DNA from: Candidatus Tisiphia endosymbiont of Dascillus cervinus
GTDB lineage: Bacteria; Pseudomonadota; Alphaproteobacteria; Rickettsiales; Rickettsiaceae
Reading direction: 5' to 3'
Length of the DNA: 64,000 bases
Assembly: GCF_964026405.1 (NCBI RefSeq)
Contig: NZ_OZ032146.1
Coordinates: forward strand, 1,178,001 to 1,242,000
The notes below the pieces were generated by a model. The model was not told where the DNA came from and did no database searches. It saw only the letters and a program-made list of their open reading frames with translations. Numbering within the stretch: the first letter of the stretch is position 1; each line of letters starts with the position of its first letter. Below are positions 8,342 through 17,946 of this stretch, piece by piece. The translations under genes were made by a program, and so were the position numbers.

Positions 8342-8497
8342 CCATTTCTATCAACTGTACAAGTTTTGTTAACTTAAGCAGCCTCGGTGTTATTCCAGTA
8401 TAGGCTTTGCTAACGTGAATCAAAAAGCCAACGTAAGTCATGATACCTATAGAACTAAAAACGATGTCATTCCTGCAAAGGTAGCGGAGTCTAAAAA
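8342..8497. other. Non-coding spacer with a repeat fragment
   Basis: No gene seen. At about 8463-8490 'gatgtcattcctgcaaagg' resembles the left arm of the repeat at 13982-14065 and is cut off close to the MITE at 8498, so the MITE probably inserted beside or within an older degenerate repeat. Confidence 0.45.
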
Positions 8498-8694
8498 ACC
8501 CGAGTTGCCAATTAATTATACTGGCAAAAGCTATATTTAACGCTGGTTTCATGTGAGGCTCGATACTAAAACATTTTTAATACAAACATATTTCTAAAAA
8601 ATATAGTTTTTATTAAGTGTTTTAATGTTACAAATTAACTTCAAATGTTCATAAAACCTAGCTCTGCTCTTATAAATTAATTGGCAACTCGGGT
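8498..8694. mobile_element. 197-bp MITE (copy 2), IS982-type ends
   Basis: Same length and near-identical sequence to the element at 4392-4588, with termini ACCCGAGTTGCC and complement. Target duplication TAAAAA at 8492-8497 and 8695-8700. It lies 28 bases before the glyQ start and so forms nearly all of the glyQ upstream region; any glyQ promoter is inside it or before it. Confidence 0.9.
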
Positions 8695-8722
8695 TAAAAA
8701 ATAAACAAACAAATTTATCAAT

Positions 8723-9604
8723 ATGCAAAAATTATCATTTCAACAAATTATTTTGACCTTGCAAAATTACTGGCAAGATTATGGCTGTGCAATTTTGCAG
8801 CCATATGACGCTCATGTTGGAGCTGGTACTTTTCACCCTGCTACTGTACTACGAACTCTTGGTAAAAAACCTTGGTTTGTAGCTTACGTTCAACCTTCTC
8901 GGCGTCCTCATGATAGTAGATACGCTTTGCATCCTAATAGAATGCAGCATTATTATCAATTTCAGGTTATACTAAAACCCTCTCCTGATGATATACAAGA
9001 GCTATATTTAAAGAGTCTTGAATGTCTTGGTATAGATTTGCAAAAACATGATATTAGGTTTGTTGAAGATGATTGGGAGTCTCCTAGTCTCGGTGCTGCT
9101 GGGCTTGGTTGGGAAATATGGTGTGACGGTATGGAAGTATCACAATTTACTTATATGCAACAAATAGGTGGTATTGATTGTCGTCCAGTGGCTGGTGAGA
9201 TTACCTATGGTTTAGAACGTCTGGCACTTTATATACAAGGAATCAATGAGGTAAAAAATCTTGACTGGAATGGTCAGGTTGGAGAAAAGGCTTTAACCTA
9301 TGGTGAAGTAGATTTTGCCGCTGAAAAACAATTTTCGAAATTTAATTTAGAATTAGCTGACATAGCCATATTATCTCAGCATTTTATTGATAGTGAGAAA
9401 CAATGTAATGAATTAATCGCTGCAGATTTACCTTTGCCAGCTTATGATTATTGTATTCAAGCTAGTCATCTTTTTAATCTGTTAAATGCCCGGGGGGTAA
9501 TTAGTGTAACAGAGAGAGCATCTTACATACTCAGGATACGTAATTTGGCAAAAATGTGCTGTAATAAATGGTTAGAACTAGAAGATAAAGAAGAGTTAAT
9601 ATGA
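8723..9604 (+). CDS. glyQ: Glycine--tRNA ligase alpha subunit
   Basis: Catalytic subunit of the heterotetrameric bacterial glycyl-tRNA synthetase, which charges tRNA-Gly. The 293-residue length and N-terminus ([18 protein letters not shown]) are diagnostic, together with [11 protein letters not shown] and [11 protein letters not shown], parts of the class II aminoacyl-tRNA synthetase core. The stop overlaps the glyS start by 4 bases (ATGA). A MITE lies directly upstream. Confidence 0.97.
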   Translation: MQKLSFQQIILTLQNYWQDYGCAILQPYDAHVGAGTFHPATVLRTLGKKPWFVAYVQPSRRPHDSRYALHPNRMQHYYQFQVILKPSPDDIQELYLKSLECLGIDLQKHDIRFVEDDWESPSLGAAGLGWEIWCDGMEVSQFTYMQQIGGIDCRPVAGEITYGLERLALYIQGINEVKNLDWNGQVGEKALTYGEVDFAAEKQFSKFNLELADIAILSQHFIDSEKQCNELIAADLPLPAYDYCIQASHLFNLLNARGVISVTERASYILRIRNLAKMCCNKWLELEDKEELI

Positions 9605-11763
9605 GTGAGTTATTATTAGAACTTTTTAGCGAAGAGATACCGGCTTTGATGCAGAAAAATGCAGCGGAAAGCTATAAAACCATATTTACGACAATCTTGC
9701 AGGAAAGCGAGCTAGTTGCTGATGTTCAGCTATATGTTGGATCTAGGAGAATTGCTGTACATATTACAAATTTACCAAAATCTATACTACCAAAAGAAAT
9801 TACCATAAGAGGACCGAAAGTTTCGGCAACGCAGCAGGCTATAGAAGGGTTTTTCCGATCGAATAATATTGAGAAAAATAAATTATCTACGCTATTAGTG
9901 CAAGGGCAATTATATTATATAATAGTAAAGAGTACCATAGAAACCGATATACGAGTATTATTGCAAGAGATAATTCCTAAAGCAATTAGTAAGTATATTT
10001 GGTCAAAATCTATGTATTGGGGGAATTATGATATAAGTTGGATTAGACCGCTTAGGAATATTTTATGTATATTTGATGGAGAAATACTAGCCATTAAATA
10101 TGGACATTTGACGGCAAACAATATTACCTTTGGACACAGATTTCTTAGTCCTGAACCGATTACTATAGACAGTTTTTCTGAATACCAGAATAAGCTGCGG
10201 GAGAGTAATGTCATTATTGACCAAGCAGAACGTAAGGAGATAATAAAAAGTCAGCTATCAAAAATAGCCAATTCACTTAATTTAGTGATAAAAGAGGATG
10301 AGAAATTATTAGAAGAAGTAATAGGGCTAGTAGAGTTGCCAGTTGTTATGGCGGGTAAAATACCCGAGATATTTTTGCAGTTACCTAGTGAAGTACTAGT
10401 TAGCTCAATGCGTAGCCACCAGAAATATTTTAGCACTTTTGACCAAGCTGGTAATTTTGCCCCTTATTTTCTTTTTGTTAGTAATATGCGACATGATCAA
10501 AATGTTATAATAAGTGGCAACGAAAAAGTACTAGCTGCTAGACTATCTGATGCGTTATATTTTTATCAGCAGGATTTATCTAATAGTTTAGAATCAAAAT
10601 TGCCAAAGCTTGAGCAGATAACTTTCCATGCAAAGCTTGGCAGTATCAAACAAAAAACAGAGAGAATTGATGATATTTGTAATTATCTAATGCCAGGAAA
10701 TCAGGATTTACAAGTAGCAGCTAGACTTTGTAAAAGTGACCTAGCAACTGAAATGGTAGGAGAATTTCCTGAACTGCAAGGTATTATGGGATATTATTAC
10801 GCCAAAGCCGAAGGGTTAAATGATCAGATTGCCTTGGCAATAAGAGATCATTATAAACCACAAGGACCATCGGATAATTTGCCAATGGGAAATAGTGCAA
10901 TATTGGCGATTGCTGATAAACTGGATAGTTTAGTAGGTTTGATATTAATAGGAGAAGAGCCAAATGGTTCAAGAGACCCTTACTCGCTCAGACGACAAGC
11001 ATTAGGTATTATTAGGATAATTTTAGCTAGTAAATTAAATATTGATATTAAGGAATTAGTTGCCTATGTAATTCAGCTATACTCTGAAGAAAACATAATG
11101 AGTATAGCTAATCCTACTAATGTTACTTCCAATTCACAAACGTCATTGCGAGGAACTACTTTAGTAGCGACGCAGCAATCCAAACAAGTGACTAGAAATG
11201 GATTGCTTCGTCGGCTCACTCCTCCTCGCAATGACACAAATCGGGTTAGCGATAATAAAACTAGTCAGATAATTTTAGAGTTCTTAGAAGAACGAGCCAA
11301 ATATTATTTTAAAAATCACTATGATATATCGTTAATTAATGCGGTGCTTGATTTTGATATTGAAGGAGATTTAGTGATTAGCGAAATAAAGCTCAGTGCT
11401 TTACAAAAGTTTCTCGCTGGAGTGGATGGTGAAAATTTATTAACTATTTACAAAAGAGCAAATAATATACTAGAAGGTAGTAATATAGAAGGAGAAGTTG
11501 ATCAAAAGGCTTTTATTTTACAATATGAACAACAATTATTTTTATCATTAGAAAACGTTTCTAAACAAATAGATCACTATATTGCAGAAAAAGATTTTAC
11601 TAAAACTCTTAGCCTGTTACTAGAAATATTAAAACCTGTCAATGAGTTTTTTGATAATGTTATGGTCAAAGATCAAGATCATAACATTGCCAATAATCGT
11701 TTATTGTTGCTCAGAATGGTTACCCAATTATTTGATAAATTAGCAAAATTTAGTGCTTTATGA
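9601..11763 (+). CDS. glyS: Glycine--tRNA ligase beta subunit with in-frame palindromic insert
   Basis: tRNA-binding subunit partnering GlyQ. The N-terminus ([15 protein letters not shown]) and the HD-like region [18 protein letters not shown] are diagnostic of GlyS. The 720 residues include about 45 residues around positions 510-555 (with [14 protein letters not shown] and [10 protein letters not shown]) encoded by a 96-base palindromic repeat at 11141-11236 of the same family as intergenic copies. The frame is kept and the C-terminal anticodon-binding region continues normally. The insert falls between the central and C-terminal domains and is probably tolerated there. Confidence 0.96.
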   Translation: MSELLLELFSEEIPALMQKNAAESYKTIFTTILQESELVADVQLYVGSRRIAVHITNLPKSILPKEITIRGPKVSATQQAIEGFFRSNNIEKNKLSTLLVQGQLYYIIVKSTIETDIRVLLQEIIPKAISKYIWSKSMYWGNYDISWIRPLRNILCIFDGEILAIKYGHLTANNITFGHRFLSPEPITIDSFSEYQNKLRESNVIIDQAERKEIIKSQLSKIANSLNLVIKEDEKLLEEVIGLVELPVVMAGKIPEIFLQLPSEVLVSSMRSHQKYFSTFDQAGNFAPYFLFVSNMRHDQNVIISGNEKVLAARLSDALYFYQQDLSNSLESKLPKLEQITFHAKLGSIKQKTERIDDICNYLMPGNQDLQVAARLCKSDLATEMVGEFPELQGIMGYYYAKAEGLNDQIALAIRDHYKPQGPSDNLPMGNSAILAIADKLDSLVGLILIGEEPNGSRDPYSLRRQALGIIRIILASKLNIDIKELVAYVIQLYSEENIMSIANPTNVTSNSQTSLRGTTLVATQQSKQVTRNGLLRRLTPPRNDTNRVSDNKTSQIILEFLEERAKYYFKNHYDISLINAVLDFDIEGDLVISEIKLSALQKFLAGVDGENLLTIYKRANNILEGSNIEGEVDQKAFILQYEQQLFLSLENVSKQIDHYIAEKDFTKTLSLLLEILKPVNEFFDNVMVKDQDHNIANNRLLLLRMVTQLFDKLAKFSAL
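11141..11236. repeat. 96-bp palindromic repeat inside glyS
   Basis: Arms 'cgtcattgcgagga' and 'tcctcgcaatgac' enclose 'gcgacgcagcaatcc' and 'ggattgcttcgtcg'. The same unit occurs 600 bases downstream at 11828-11924 and at 38041-38135. It is 96 bases long, a multiple of three, and has no stop in the glyS frame. Confidence 0.88.
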
Positions 11764-11827
11764 TTAGTACAAATGAATTAGGTTGGTGTCTTAAACATCA
11801 TTGTGAGGAGTTGTTTTTCGGTTCAAC

Positions 11828-11924
11828 CGTCATTGCGAGAAGCCACTTTAGTGGCAACGAAGCAATCCAAAAAAGTGATCAGGAATGGATTGCTTCGTCG
11901 GCTTCACGTCTCCTCGCAATGACG
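11828..11924. repeat. 97-bp palindromic repeat between glyS and tsaC
   Basis: Same family as the repeat inside glyS, with arms 'cgtcattgcgaga' and 'ctcctcgcaatgacg'. It makes up most of the 11764-11964 gap; the open frame through it is repeat-derived and not regarded as a gene. Confidence 0.85.
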
Positions 11925-11964
11925 TTTTGGATTTCTTTGATAATTTTTAAATTGTCATGGGGGT

Positions 11965-12924
11965 ATGCGTAAGGTGAGCGATACATTACGACAGGCTGCT
12001 AAATTTATAAAATCTGGCAATGTAGTAGCATTCCCCACAGAAACAGTATATGGACTTGGGGCGGATGCTAGTAACGAACAAGCTTGTCAGAAGATTTTTA
12101 AGATAAAAAAGCGTCCAAGCATAAATCCTCTAATTGTTCATGTGGCAACCATGAGCCAAGCTAAAACTATCGGAGAATTTAATGCAGATGCTACTAAGTT
12201 AAGTGAGGTATTTTGGCCAGGACCTTTATCGATTGTTGTACCATTAAAAAGTGGGGCAAATATAGCGGAATCAGTATTATCTGGGATGACAACGGTTGCC
12301 CTTCGTATACCATCACATAATATTGCTTTGGAGCTAATAAGAAAGTCAGCTACTCCGATAGCAGCCCCTAGTGCTAACCCATCAGGTTATATTAGTAGCA
12401 CGACTTTACAGCATGTACAGGAACATTTTGCAAATGACCAAGATATTTTTATTTTAGAGGATAATTTAAATGATTGTAAGTGTCAATATGGTATAGAATC
12501 AACCATAGTAGATAGTACTACTAATAACTTAACTATTTTGCGAGATGGTTTTATTACGCTGGAAGCGTTAGAGAAGGTCATTGGTAAGAAACTAGATAAA
12601 ACATCCAGCTTGATGCAAATTAAAGCTCCGGGGATGATGAATAAACATTACTCGCCAAGAGTTAAAGTAAGATTGAATGCAGAGAGTTTAGAAGCTAATG
12701 AGGTAGGGCTTAATTTTGCTGATAGTAAGCTTGAGGGTAATTTTTCGCTTAATTTAAGTTTAACCGGAGACTTAATTATCGCTGCTAGCAACTTATTTGC
12801 CAGTCTTAGAATATTGGATAATTACGCAGAATTAAATGGATTAGCAATTGCCGTTGCCTCTATCCCAGAGGTTGGTATTGGCGTTGCAATCAATGATCGA
12901 CTTAAAAGAGCGGCGGTAAAATGA
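11965..12924 (+). CDS. tsaC: L-threonylcarbamoyladenylate synthase (TsaC/Sua5)
   Basis: Makes threonylcarbamoyl-AMP for the t6A37 modification of ANN-decoding tRNAs. The YrdC domain (about 1-200) shows VAFPTETVYGLGADA, KKRPSINPLIVHV and PIAAPSANPSG. The C-terminal Sua5 extension follows an APGMMNKHYSP linker, giving 319 residues, so this is the two-domain Sua5 type. The stop overlaps the ftsY start (ATGA). Start at ATG 11965; a GTG at 11974 is also possible. Confidence 0.93.
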   Translation: MRKVSDTLRQAAKFIKSGNVVAFPTETVYGLGADASNEQACQKIFKIKKRPSINPLIVHVATMSQAKTIGEFNADATKLSEVFWPGPLSIVVPLKSGANIAESVLSGMTTVALRIPSHNIALELIRKSATPIAAPSANPSGYISSTTLQHVQEHFANDQDIFILEDNLNDCKCQYGIESTIVDSTTNNLTILRDGFITLEALEKVIGKKLDKTSSLMQIKAPGMMNKHYSPRVKVRLNAESLEANEVGLNFADSKLEGNFSLNLSLTGDLIIAASNLFASLRILDNYAELNGLAIAVASIPEVGIGVAINDRLKRAAVK

Positions 12925-13832
12925 CATCTATATTTACTAAATTAAAGCAGGTATTAGTTAATAGTTCAAATAAAATATCTTCGGGCATTGACCAAATATT
13001 TTATAAAAAAAAACTAGATGAGCAAACTTTAAATGAATTAGAGGAGTTGTTAATATCTGCAGATATCACAGCCTCTGTGGCAATAGAGCTGGTTGATAAA
13101 CTAAGAGCTATCAAATTTGATAAAGAAGTAAGTGGTTTGGTAATCAAAGAACAGCTAGCTGACATTATCGGGCAATTATTGGTAAAAACTAGTAAAAATT
13201 TTGAATTACATGATAAAAAGCTTAATGTTATCCTAGTTTGCGGTGTTAATGGGTCAGGGAAAACTACGACAATAGGCAAGCTAGCCAGCATTTATCGTAG
13301 ACAGGGGAAAAAAGTAGCAATTGCTGCTTGTGATACATTTAGGGCTGCTGCTGTTAGTCAATTATCTAGTTGGGCTGATAAAAGTGGTTCAATGTTTATT
13401 GCTGGTGAAGAATCAGCTGAGCCTGCTAGTGTTGCTTATCTTGCTATGCAGTCTTCAATAAAAAATGATGTTGATATATTATTTATTGATACAGCTGGGA
13501 GGTTACATAACAAGAAGAATTTGATGGAAGAACTTGCCAAAATTGTTAGGGTTATTAAGAAGATTGATGATACAGCTCCTCACCATAGTATATTAGTAAT
13601 TGATGCGACCACTGGACAGAATGTATATAACCAAGTTGAACAATTTACCGCTATTGCTAACATAACAAGTCTGATAGTCACTAAATTAGACGGTACGGCA
13701 AAAGCTGGTGTAGTGGTAGGAGTCGTACAAAAATTCGCCTTACCAGTATGTTTTTTAGGGGTAGGGGAGAAGGTAGACGATCTAAAACCGTTTGATCCGA
13801 CTGCATTTGCTAATAGTTTAGTAGGGAATTAA
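12921..13832 (+). CDS. ftsY: Signal recognition particle receptor FtsY
   Basis: SRP GTPase that docks ribosome-SRP complexes at the inner membrane. The NG domain has the P-loop CGVNGSGKTTTIGKLA (about 107-122), DTFRAAA, DTAGR, TKLDGTAK and the closing GVGEKVDDLKPFD. The acidic A domain is nearly absent, as usual in alphaproteobacteria. The gene overlaps tsaC by 4 bases. Confidence 0.96.
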   Translation: MTSIFTKLKQVLVNSSNKISSGIDQIFYKKKLDEQTLNELEELLISADITASVAIELVDKLRAIKFDKEVSGLVIKEQLADIIGQLLVKTSKNFELHDKKLNVILVCGVNGSGKTTTIGKLASIYRRQGKKVAIAACDTFRAAAVSQLSSWADKSGSMFIAGEESAEPASVAYLAMQSSIKNDVDILFIDTAGRLHNKKNLMEELAKIVRVIKKIDDTAPHHSILVIDATTGQNVYNQVEQFTAIANITSLIVTKLDGTAKAGVVVGVVQKFALPVCFLGVGEKVDDLKPFDPTAFANSLVGN

Positions 13833-13981
13833 TTAGTTGCTCCGTCAAAAAGGCTATAGATATAAGAGATGATACATGTTCGTGGTCAAAAATTACATCA
13901 AAATCCATAAGATTTTTACCTTATTTTGTTCAAAACCTTATGGATTTTCAGAACTTTATAATTTAACCAAAGAACAATGTT

Positions 13982-14065
13982 TGTCATTCCTGCGTAGGCA
14001 GGAATCTAAAATTGTTCCTAAAAAAACCCGAGGTATTATAGATTCCTGCCTACGCAGGAATGACA
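13982..14065. repeat. 84-bp palindromic repeat downstream of ftsY
   Basis: Left arm 'tgtcattcctgcgtaggcag' and right arm 'ctgcctacgcaggaatgaca' are perfect inverse copies, continuing into 'gaatct'/'agattc'. The rest of the 13833-14187 gap shows no gene; a short open frame across this repeat is not believed. A related hairpin lies inside the UDG gene at about 5430-5453. Confidence 0.85.
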
Positions 14066-14187
14066 CCTTTTGCATTTAAATACAGTAGATGTTGTGTTTT
14101 TAGACTTTTGACGGATTGACTAATTATTAAATATAGATGATAAAATAATTGTTGAAAAGCATTAAGTGATACTTTATATTTTACTAT

Positions 14188-15180
14188 ATGAAATATGACC
14201 TACTAGACAACAAAAAAAAGCAACTGGATAGAATCAGACCATTAACTCCAGAGTTGGTTAAAAACTTGGAGCAGTGGTTTAAGGTAGAGTTGACTTATAC
14301 CAGTAATGCTATTGAGGGTAATACTCTCTCGCGTTTGGAAACTGCTGTGGTAATTGAAAAAGGCTTAACAGTTGGTGGAAAATCGTTAGTAGAACATCTT
14401 GAGGCAAAAAATCATGCACAAGCTTTGGACTTAATCCATGAAATACAGCAAAAGAAAATTTGTGAAATTACTGAAAACGATATTTTATCAATTCATGCTC
14501 TCATCCTAAAGGGTATCGATGATTATAATGCTGGATATTATAGGCAAGTAGCAGTACGTATTTCAGGTTCAAGGGTAATAATGCCAAATCCAGTAAAAGT
14601 ACCAAACTTGATGGCAGATTTCATTGCATGGCTAAACTCATCTAAAGATATGCATCCTGCAGCACTTGCAGGAGAAGCACATTATCGACTAGTAACTATC
14701 CATCCTTTCTCAGACGGGAATGGTCGAACAGCGCGATTATTGATGAATTTAATTCTAATAATAGCAGGTTATCCACCGGCTATTATTAGACTACAAGAGA
14801 GGTTACCTTATGTAACATCTCTAGAAACTGCACAACTTGGTGGTTCAAAAGAAGCCTATGAAAAGATTATATTTAATGCAGTCAATCGTTCTCTTGATAT
14901 TTATCTTAAAGCAGCAAACTCTGTAAACTCTTCAGATGTAGTATTATCAGAGAAATTATTAAGAATTGGTAAGCTTGCAAAAGCTGTCAGTGAAACTGTG
15001 TCAACAATTCGTTTTTGGACTAAGGAAGGCTTGCTTGAAATTGCTGATGTTACTAAATCACGCTATCAGCTTTACCCATCTGAAATGATTGAACAATGTA
15101 TAGAAATTCAACGATTAAAGAAACAAAAGCTAACACTGAATGAAATCAAGAATATGCTTGTAAATAATGACACAAAATAA
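14188..15180 (+). CDS. Fic-domain protein with C-terminal MerR-like HTH
   Basis: Fic domains usually transfer AMP (or another nucleotide moiety) to target proteins. The full catalytic motif HPFSDGNGRTAR is at 172-183 with His172, and a typical N-terminal inhibitory helix motif S-x3-E-G (SNAIEG, 39-44) is present, marking a self-inhibited class II Fic. The last 75 residues (LLRIGKLAKAVSETVSTIRFW onward, without its continuation here) resemble the winged-helix DNA-binding domain of MerR regulators, so the protein may act on or report to its own promoter. It stands alone, ends 12 bases before cca, and looks intact. The target is unknown. Confidence 0.88.
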   Translation: MKYDLLDNKKKQLDRIRPLTPELVKNLEQWFKVELTYTSNAIEGNTLSRLETAVVIEKGLTVGGKSLVEHLEAKNHAQALDLIHEIQQKKICEITENDILSIHALILKGIDDYNAGYYRQVAVRISGSRVIMPNPVKVPNLMADFIAWLNSSKDMHPAALAGEAHYRLVTIHPFSDGNGRTARLLMNLILIIAGYPPAIIRLQERLPYVTSLETAQLGGSKEAYEKIIFNAVNRSLDIYLKAANSVNSSDVVLSEKLLRIGKLAKAVSETVSTIRFWTKEGLLEIADVTKSRYQLYPSEMIEQCIEIQRLKKQKLTLNEIKNMLVNNDTK

Positions 15181-15192
15181 GGTGTTTTTATA

Positions 15193-16416
15193 ATGTACAT
15201 TGTAAAAAAAGAATTATCTATCCAATCACGCTATTACAAAGAAATTTTGTCAATAATTAAACTAGGTGGCGGAGTAGCAAGGATTGTCGGAGGAGCTGTT
15301 CGGGATGCTATTCTTGGTGTTGTTAACTACGACATTGATATAGCAACCAATTTATTACCAGAGCAAGTAACAGATATTTTGTCAACAGCCAATATTAATG
15401 TTATCCCAACTGGTATAAAATATGGCACAGTTACGGCTTTATTAAATAATAAGAAATTTGAGATTACTACACTTAGAAAAGATATAAAATGTGATGGTAG
15501 GCACACAGAAGTTATTTTTACTGATGATTTTATGGAGGATGCTACTAGAAGAGATTTTACTATTAATGCACTAAGCTATTGTCCATTTGAGCATAAAATT
15601 TATGATTATTTTGGTGGGATAGATGATTTACGAGAATCTAAGGTAATATTTATCGGACAGCCATTTGAACGAATTGAAGAAGATTTTTTACGTATTTTAC
15701 GATTCTTCCGTTTTTCCTGTTATTATGCAAGACAGTTAGATCGTAATGGGCTAGATGCCTGTATTAAATTGCAAGAAAATCTTAAATTATTATCAAAGGA
15801 ACGGGTAAAATGGGAGATGGACAAGTTAATTATCTCAGATAATAGTCCTAATATTTTGCAGCAAATGTTTGATAATGGCATATTGCAAATAATATTGCCA
15901 GTGAGCCAGTTTGATAAAAAATATTTGTCAGAAGCAATTAATTTTGGTTCTTTAGAGCCTTACACTAGGTATTCACTTTTATTTTACCACACAAAGAACT
16001 TACCACTAAGTGATTTACTAAATTTAAAATTTTCTCGGCAAATCGCCCTCAAAATCATTACTATACTTGGATTTGTTAATAAAGAAATCAACGAATTTAC
16101 ATTACGAGAAATTTGGTGGGAAAATTATGATAAAAATGATGATTATTTGCAGTATATAAGTGTTCTAGTATCATTAGGCAAAGTAGATAGAACGGTAACC
16201 AAGAAATTTCTAGATAGATACAGCTCTAAACCCCGTCCAATATTTCCTATAAATGGGCATGACTTACAGAAAATAAATATTCATGGTAAAGATATTGGCA
16301 CAGTGATAGATAAATTAAAGAAATCTTGGATTGCCAGTGATTTTACACTTAATAAGAATCAATTACTTGAATTAGTTATTTCCGACAGCCTAGGCTCTAT
16401 TGATAAAATAGTATAA
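15193..16416 (+). CDS. cca: tRNA nucleotidyltransferase / poly(A) polymerase family
   Basis: Class II nucleotidyltransferase that adds or repairs the tRNA 3' CCA end. The head has RIVGGAVRDAILG and the catalytic DID (YDIDIATNLLPEQV); RRDFTINAL and EDFLRILRFFRF are the neck motifs. At 407 residues and without an HD domain it resembles the rickettsial CCA enzyme. A role in RNA polyadenylation cannot be ruled out by sequence. Confidence 0.9.
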   Translation: MYIVKKELSIQSRYYKEILSIIKLGGGVARIVGGAVRDAILGVVNYDIDIATNLLPEQVTDILSTANINVIPTGIKYGTVTALLNNKKFEITTLRKDIKCDGRHTEVIFTDDFMEDATRRDFTINALSYCPFEHKIYDYFGGIDDLRESKVIFIGQPFERIEEDFLRILRFFRFSCYYARQLDRNGLDACIKLQENLKLLSKERVKWEMDKLIISDNSPNILQQMFDNGILQIILPVSQFDKKYLSEAINFGSLEPYTRYSLLFYHTKNLPLSDLLNLKFSRQIALKIITILGFVNKEINEFTLREIWWENYDKNDDYLQYISVLVSLGKVDRTVTKKFLDRYSSKPRPIFPINGHDLQKINIHGKDIGTVIDKLKKSWIASDFTLNKNQLLELVISDSLGSIDKIV

Positions 16417-16460
16417 TTATCGTATAATAAATTCCTAAGGTACTAAATTAGGAAAATATT

Positions 16461-16724
16461 ATGAATCAAAATCAACAAGTGAAAGTAATAGGTAGTAACG
16501 GTCAACTATCGCTTGGCAAAGTATTTGCAGGACAAATGGTATTAATCGAACAATTAGATAATGGCACATGGATCATTAAAACAGGAGAATTTGTTCCAAC
16601 CTCAGAAAAATGGTTATCTCAAGGAGATACTTTAACTAAACTAGATAAAGCATTATCGTGGGCAGAAAGAAATAAACCAAAAGATAACTTACAAGAAATT
16701 GTTGAGAAAATTGAACATGTCTAA
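16461..16724 (+). CDS. Putative antitoxin with AbrB-like N-terminus
   Basis: An 87-residue protein whose first 50 residues (VKVIGSNGQLSLGKVFAGQ...) read like a swapped-hairpin AbrB/SpoVT DNA-binding domain: a GQLSLGK hairpin followed by a W-containing strand. The C-terminal part is charged and helical, suited to toxin binding. It overlaps the next gene by 8 bases, the classic antitoxin-toxin arrangement. The TA assignment is inference from size, overlap and partner. Confidence 0.6.
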   Translation: MNQNQQVKVIGSNGQLSLGKVFAGQMVLIEQLDNGTWIIKTGEFVPTSEKWLSQGDTLTKLDKALSWAERNKPKDNLQEIVEKIEHV

Positions 16725-17016
16725 AATAAAAATAGATATGAATAATCTAGAGTTTCAAAAAGATTTGTTTGCTCTTGAAAAAAATAATCAATTAGCATTA
16801 ATTAAAGTGTTAAAAAAAATAAGTCATTTAACTTGGGATGAGTTATATAGGAATCAAGGTTTAAAATGGGAAGTAATCGTGTCCAAAATAACTAAAAATA
16901 AGCATCAGATTTACTCTTTTAGGTTTTCACAAAAATGTCGAGCATTGGCTCTAAGAGAAGAATCTTACTTACGTTTACTAACTTTACATACAGATCATGA
17001 TAGTGCTTATAAATAA
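16717..17016 (+). CDS. Putative RelE-superfamily-like toxin
   Basis: A 99-residue product if started at ATG 16717 (MSKIKIDMNN), which overlaps the antitoxin stop; an upstream ATG at 16699 is less likely. The C-terminal half, IYSFRFSQKCRALALREE followed by LHTDHDSAYK, resembles RelE/ParE-like mRNA interferase folds, where basic and His/Tyr residues near the C-terminus matter. The N-terminus has WDELYRNQGLKWE. I cannot name the exact family. Confidence 0.6.
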   Translation: MSKIKIDMNNLEFQKDLFALEKNNQLALIKVLKKISHLTWDELYRNQGLKWEVIVSKITKNKHQIYSFRFSQKCRALALREESYLRLLTLHTDHDSAYK

Positions 17017-17079
17017 TTCCCAAAGTAGAATAGTATACTTGAAAAAAAAATAAAACATCCAAGACATTGAAAAATAACG

Positions 17080-17946
17080 GTGAAAATTAAGAAAAAAATG
17101 AAAATTAATATTAGTGCTAGCATTTTTATTGCTATAATTATGATATTACTTAGTCAGGTATCTTTTGCTAACGTAGGTAGGATAAAAATTGTTACTAGCA
17201 TAACCCCACTAGCAAGCATTATAGCGATGTTAGTGAAAGAGCAAGCAGAAATTGTTGCTATTGCCAATAACAATGATTGCCCACATCACTATAATTTGAG
17301 ACCTAGTGATCTTAAAAAAGTCAAAGATGCAGATATTGTATTTTATATAGATGAGCAATTTGATGGCTTTGCTGGCAAATTAATGAATGGTCATAGTAAA
17401 AATGTCATTAAAATTAGTAATTTTGATAGGCTAAAAATTATTAGTAATGACTCCTACGATAATTGGCATATTTGGCTTGATTTAGATAATGTAAAAATAC
17501 TATTGGAACAATTATCTCAGATATTATCTCAACGATTTCCTGAGATTAGTTCAGCTGTTTACCAAAATTTTGAAGAGGCAAAAAAACAAATAGGCGATCT
17601 TGCGAAAATCAAACATCAAAGATTAGCGTCTTTAACAGATGTGATCTTGCTTAGTGATAGTTTAGAATATTTTTTTGATAATAGCCAAAAAAGAGTTGCA
17701 AAATTATATAGCTCTGATCAAAAGAGTCTCAAATATATTAGTAATCTTGAGCATTTATTAAGCATGTCCAATAGTAAATGTTTATTGCTAAGTCTCGATC
17801 AAGATGTTGCTCTTTATAAAAATTTTAAAGTAGAAGTAGTGGCAATTGAAAGTGAGAATTGGCAAGTGACTAACATCAATAGTGATTTATTTTATAATCA
17901 ATATTTAAAAATAATTAATCAAATGTCTAAATGTTTAAATTACTAA
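17080..17946 (+). CDS. znuA: Zinc ABC transporter substrate-binding protein ZnuA
   Basis: Periplasmic zinc-binding component of the ZnuABC importer. It begins with a GTG start and a signal peptide (hydrophobic stretch to about VSFANVGR). The mature protein has the zinc-family features VTSITPLASII, a first His in DCPHHYNLRPSD and a second in NWHIWLDLDN. The usual His/Asp-rich loop is missing, as in reduced genomes. The permease and ATPase genes are not in the window. The stop lies 16 bases inside ccmC. Confidence 0.88.
   Translation: MKIKKKMKINISASIFIAIIMILLSQVSFANVGRIKIVTSITPLASIIAMLVKEQAEIVAIANNNDCPHHYNLRPSDLKKVKDADIVFYIDEQFDGFAGKLMNGHSKNVIKISNFDRLKIISNDSYDNWHIWLDLDNVKILLEQLSQILSQRFPEISSAVYQNFEEAKKQIGDLAKIKHQRLASLTDVILLSDSLEYFFDNSQKRVAKLYSSDQKSLKYISNLEHLLSMSNSKCLLLSLDQDVALYKNFKVEVVAIESENWQVTNINSDLFYNQYLKIINQMSKCLNY

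Noticed and set aside
8277-8552. 91-residue minus-strand frame after holC
   Set aside because: Its start lies inside the MITE and it overlaps the holC 3' end; no family features.
11760-11972. 70-residue open frame between glyS and tsaC
   Set aside because: Nearly all of it is encoded by the palindromic repeat at 11828-11924.
13876-14079. 67-residue open frame after ftsY
   Set aside because: Its second half is the 84-bp palindromic repeat, and no domain is seen.
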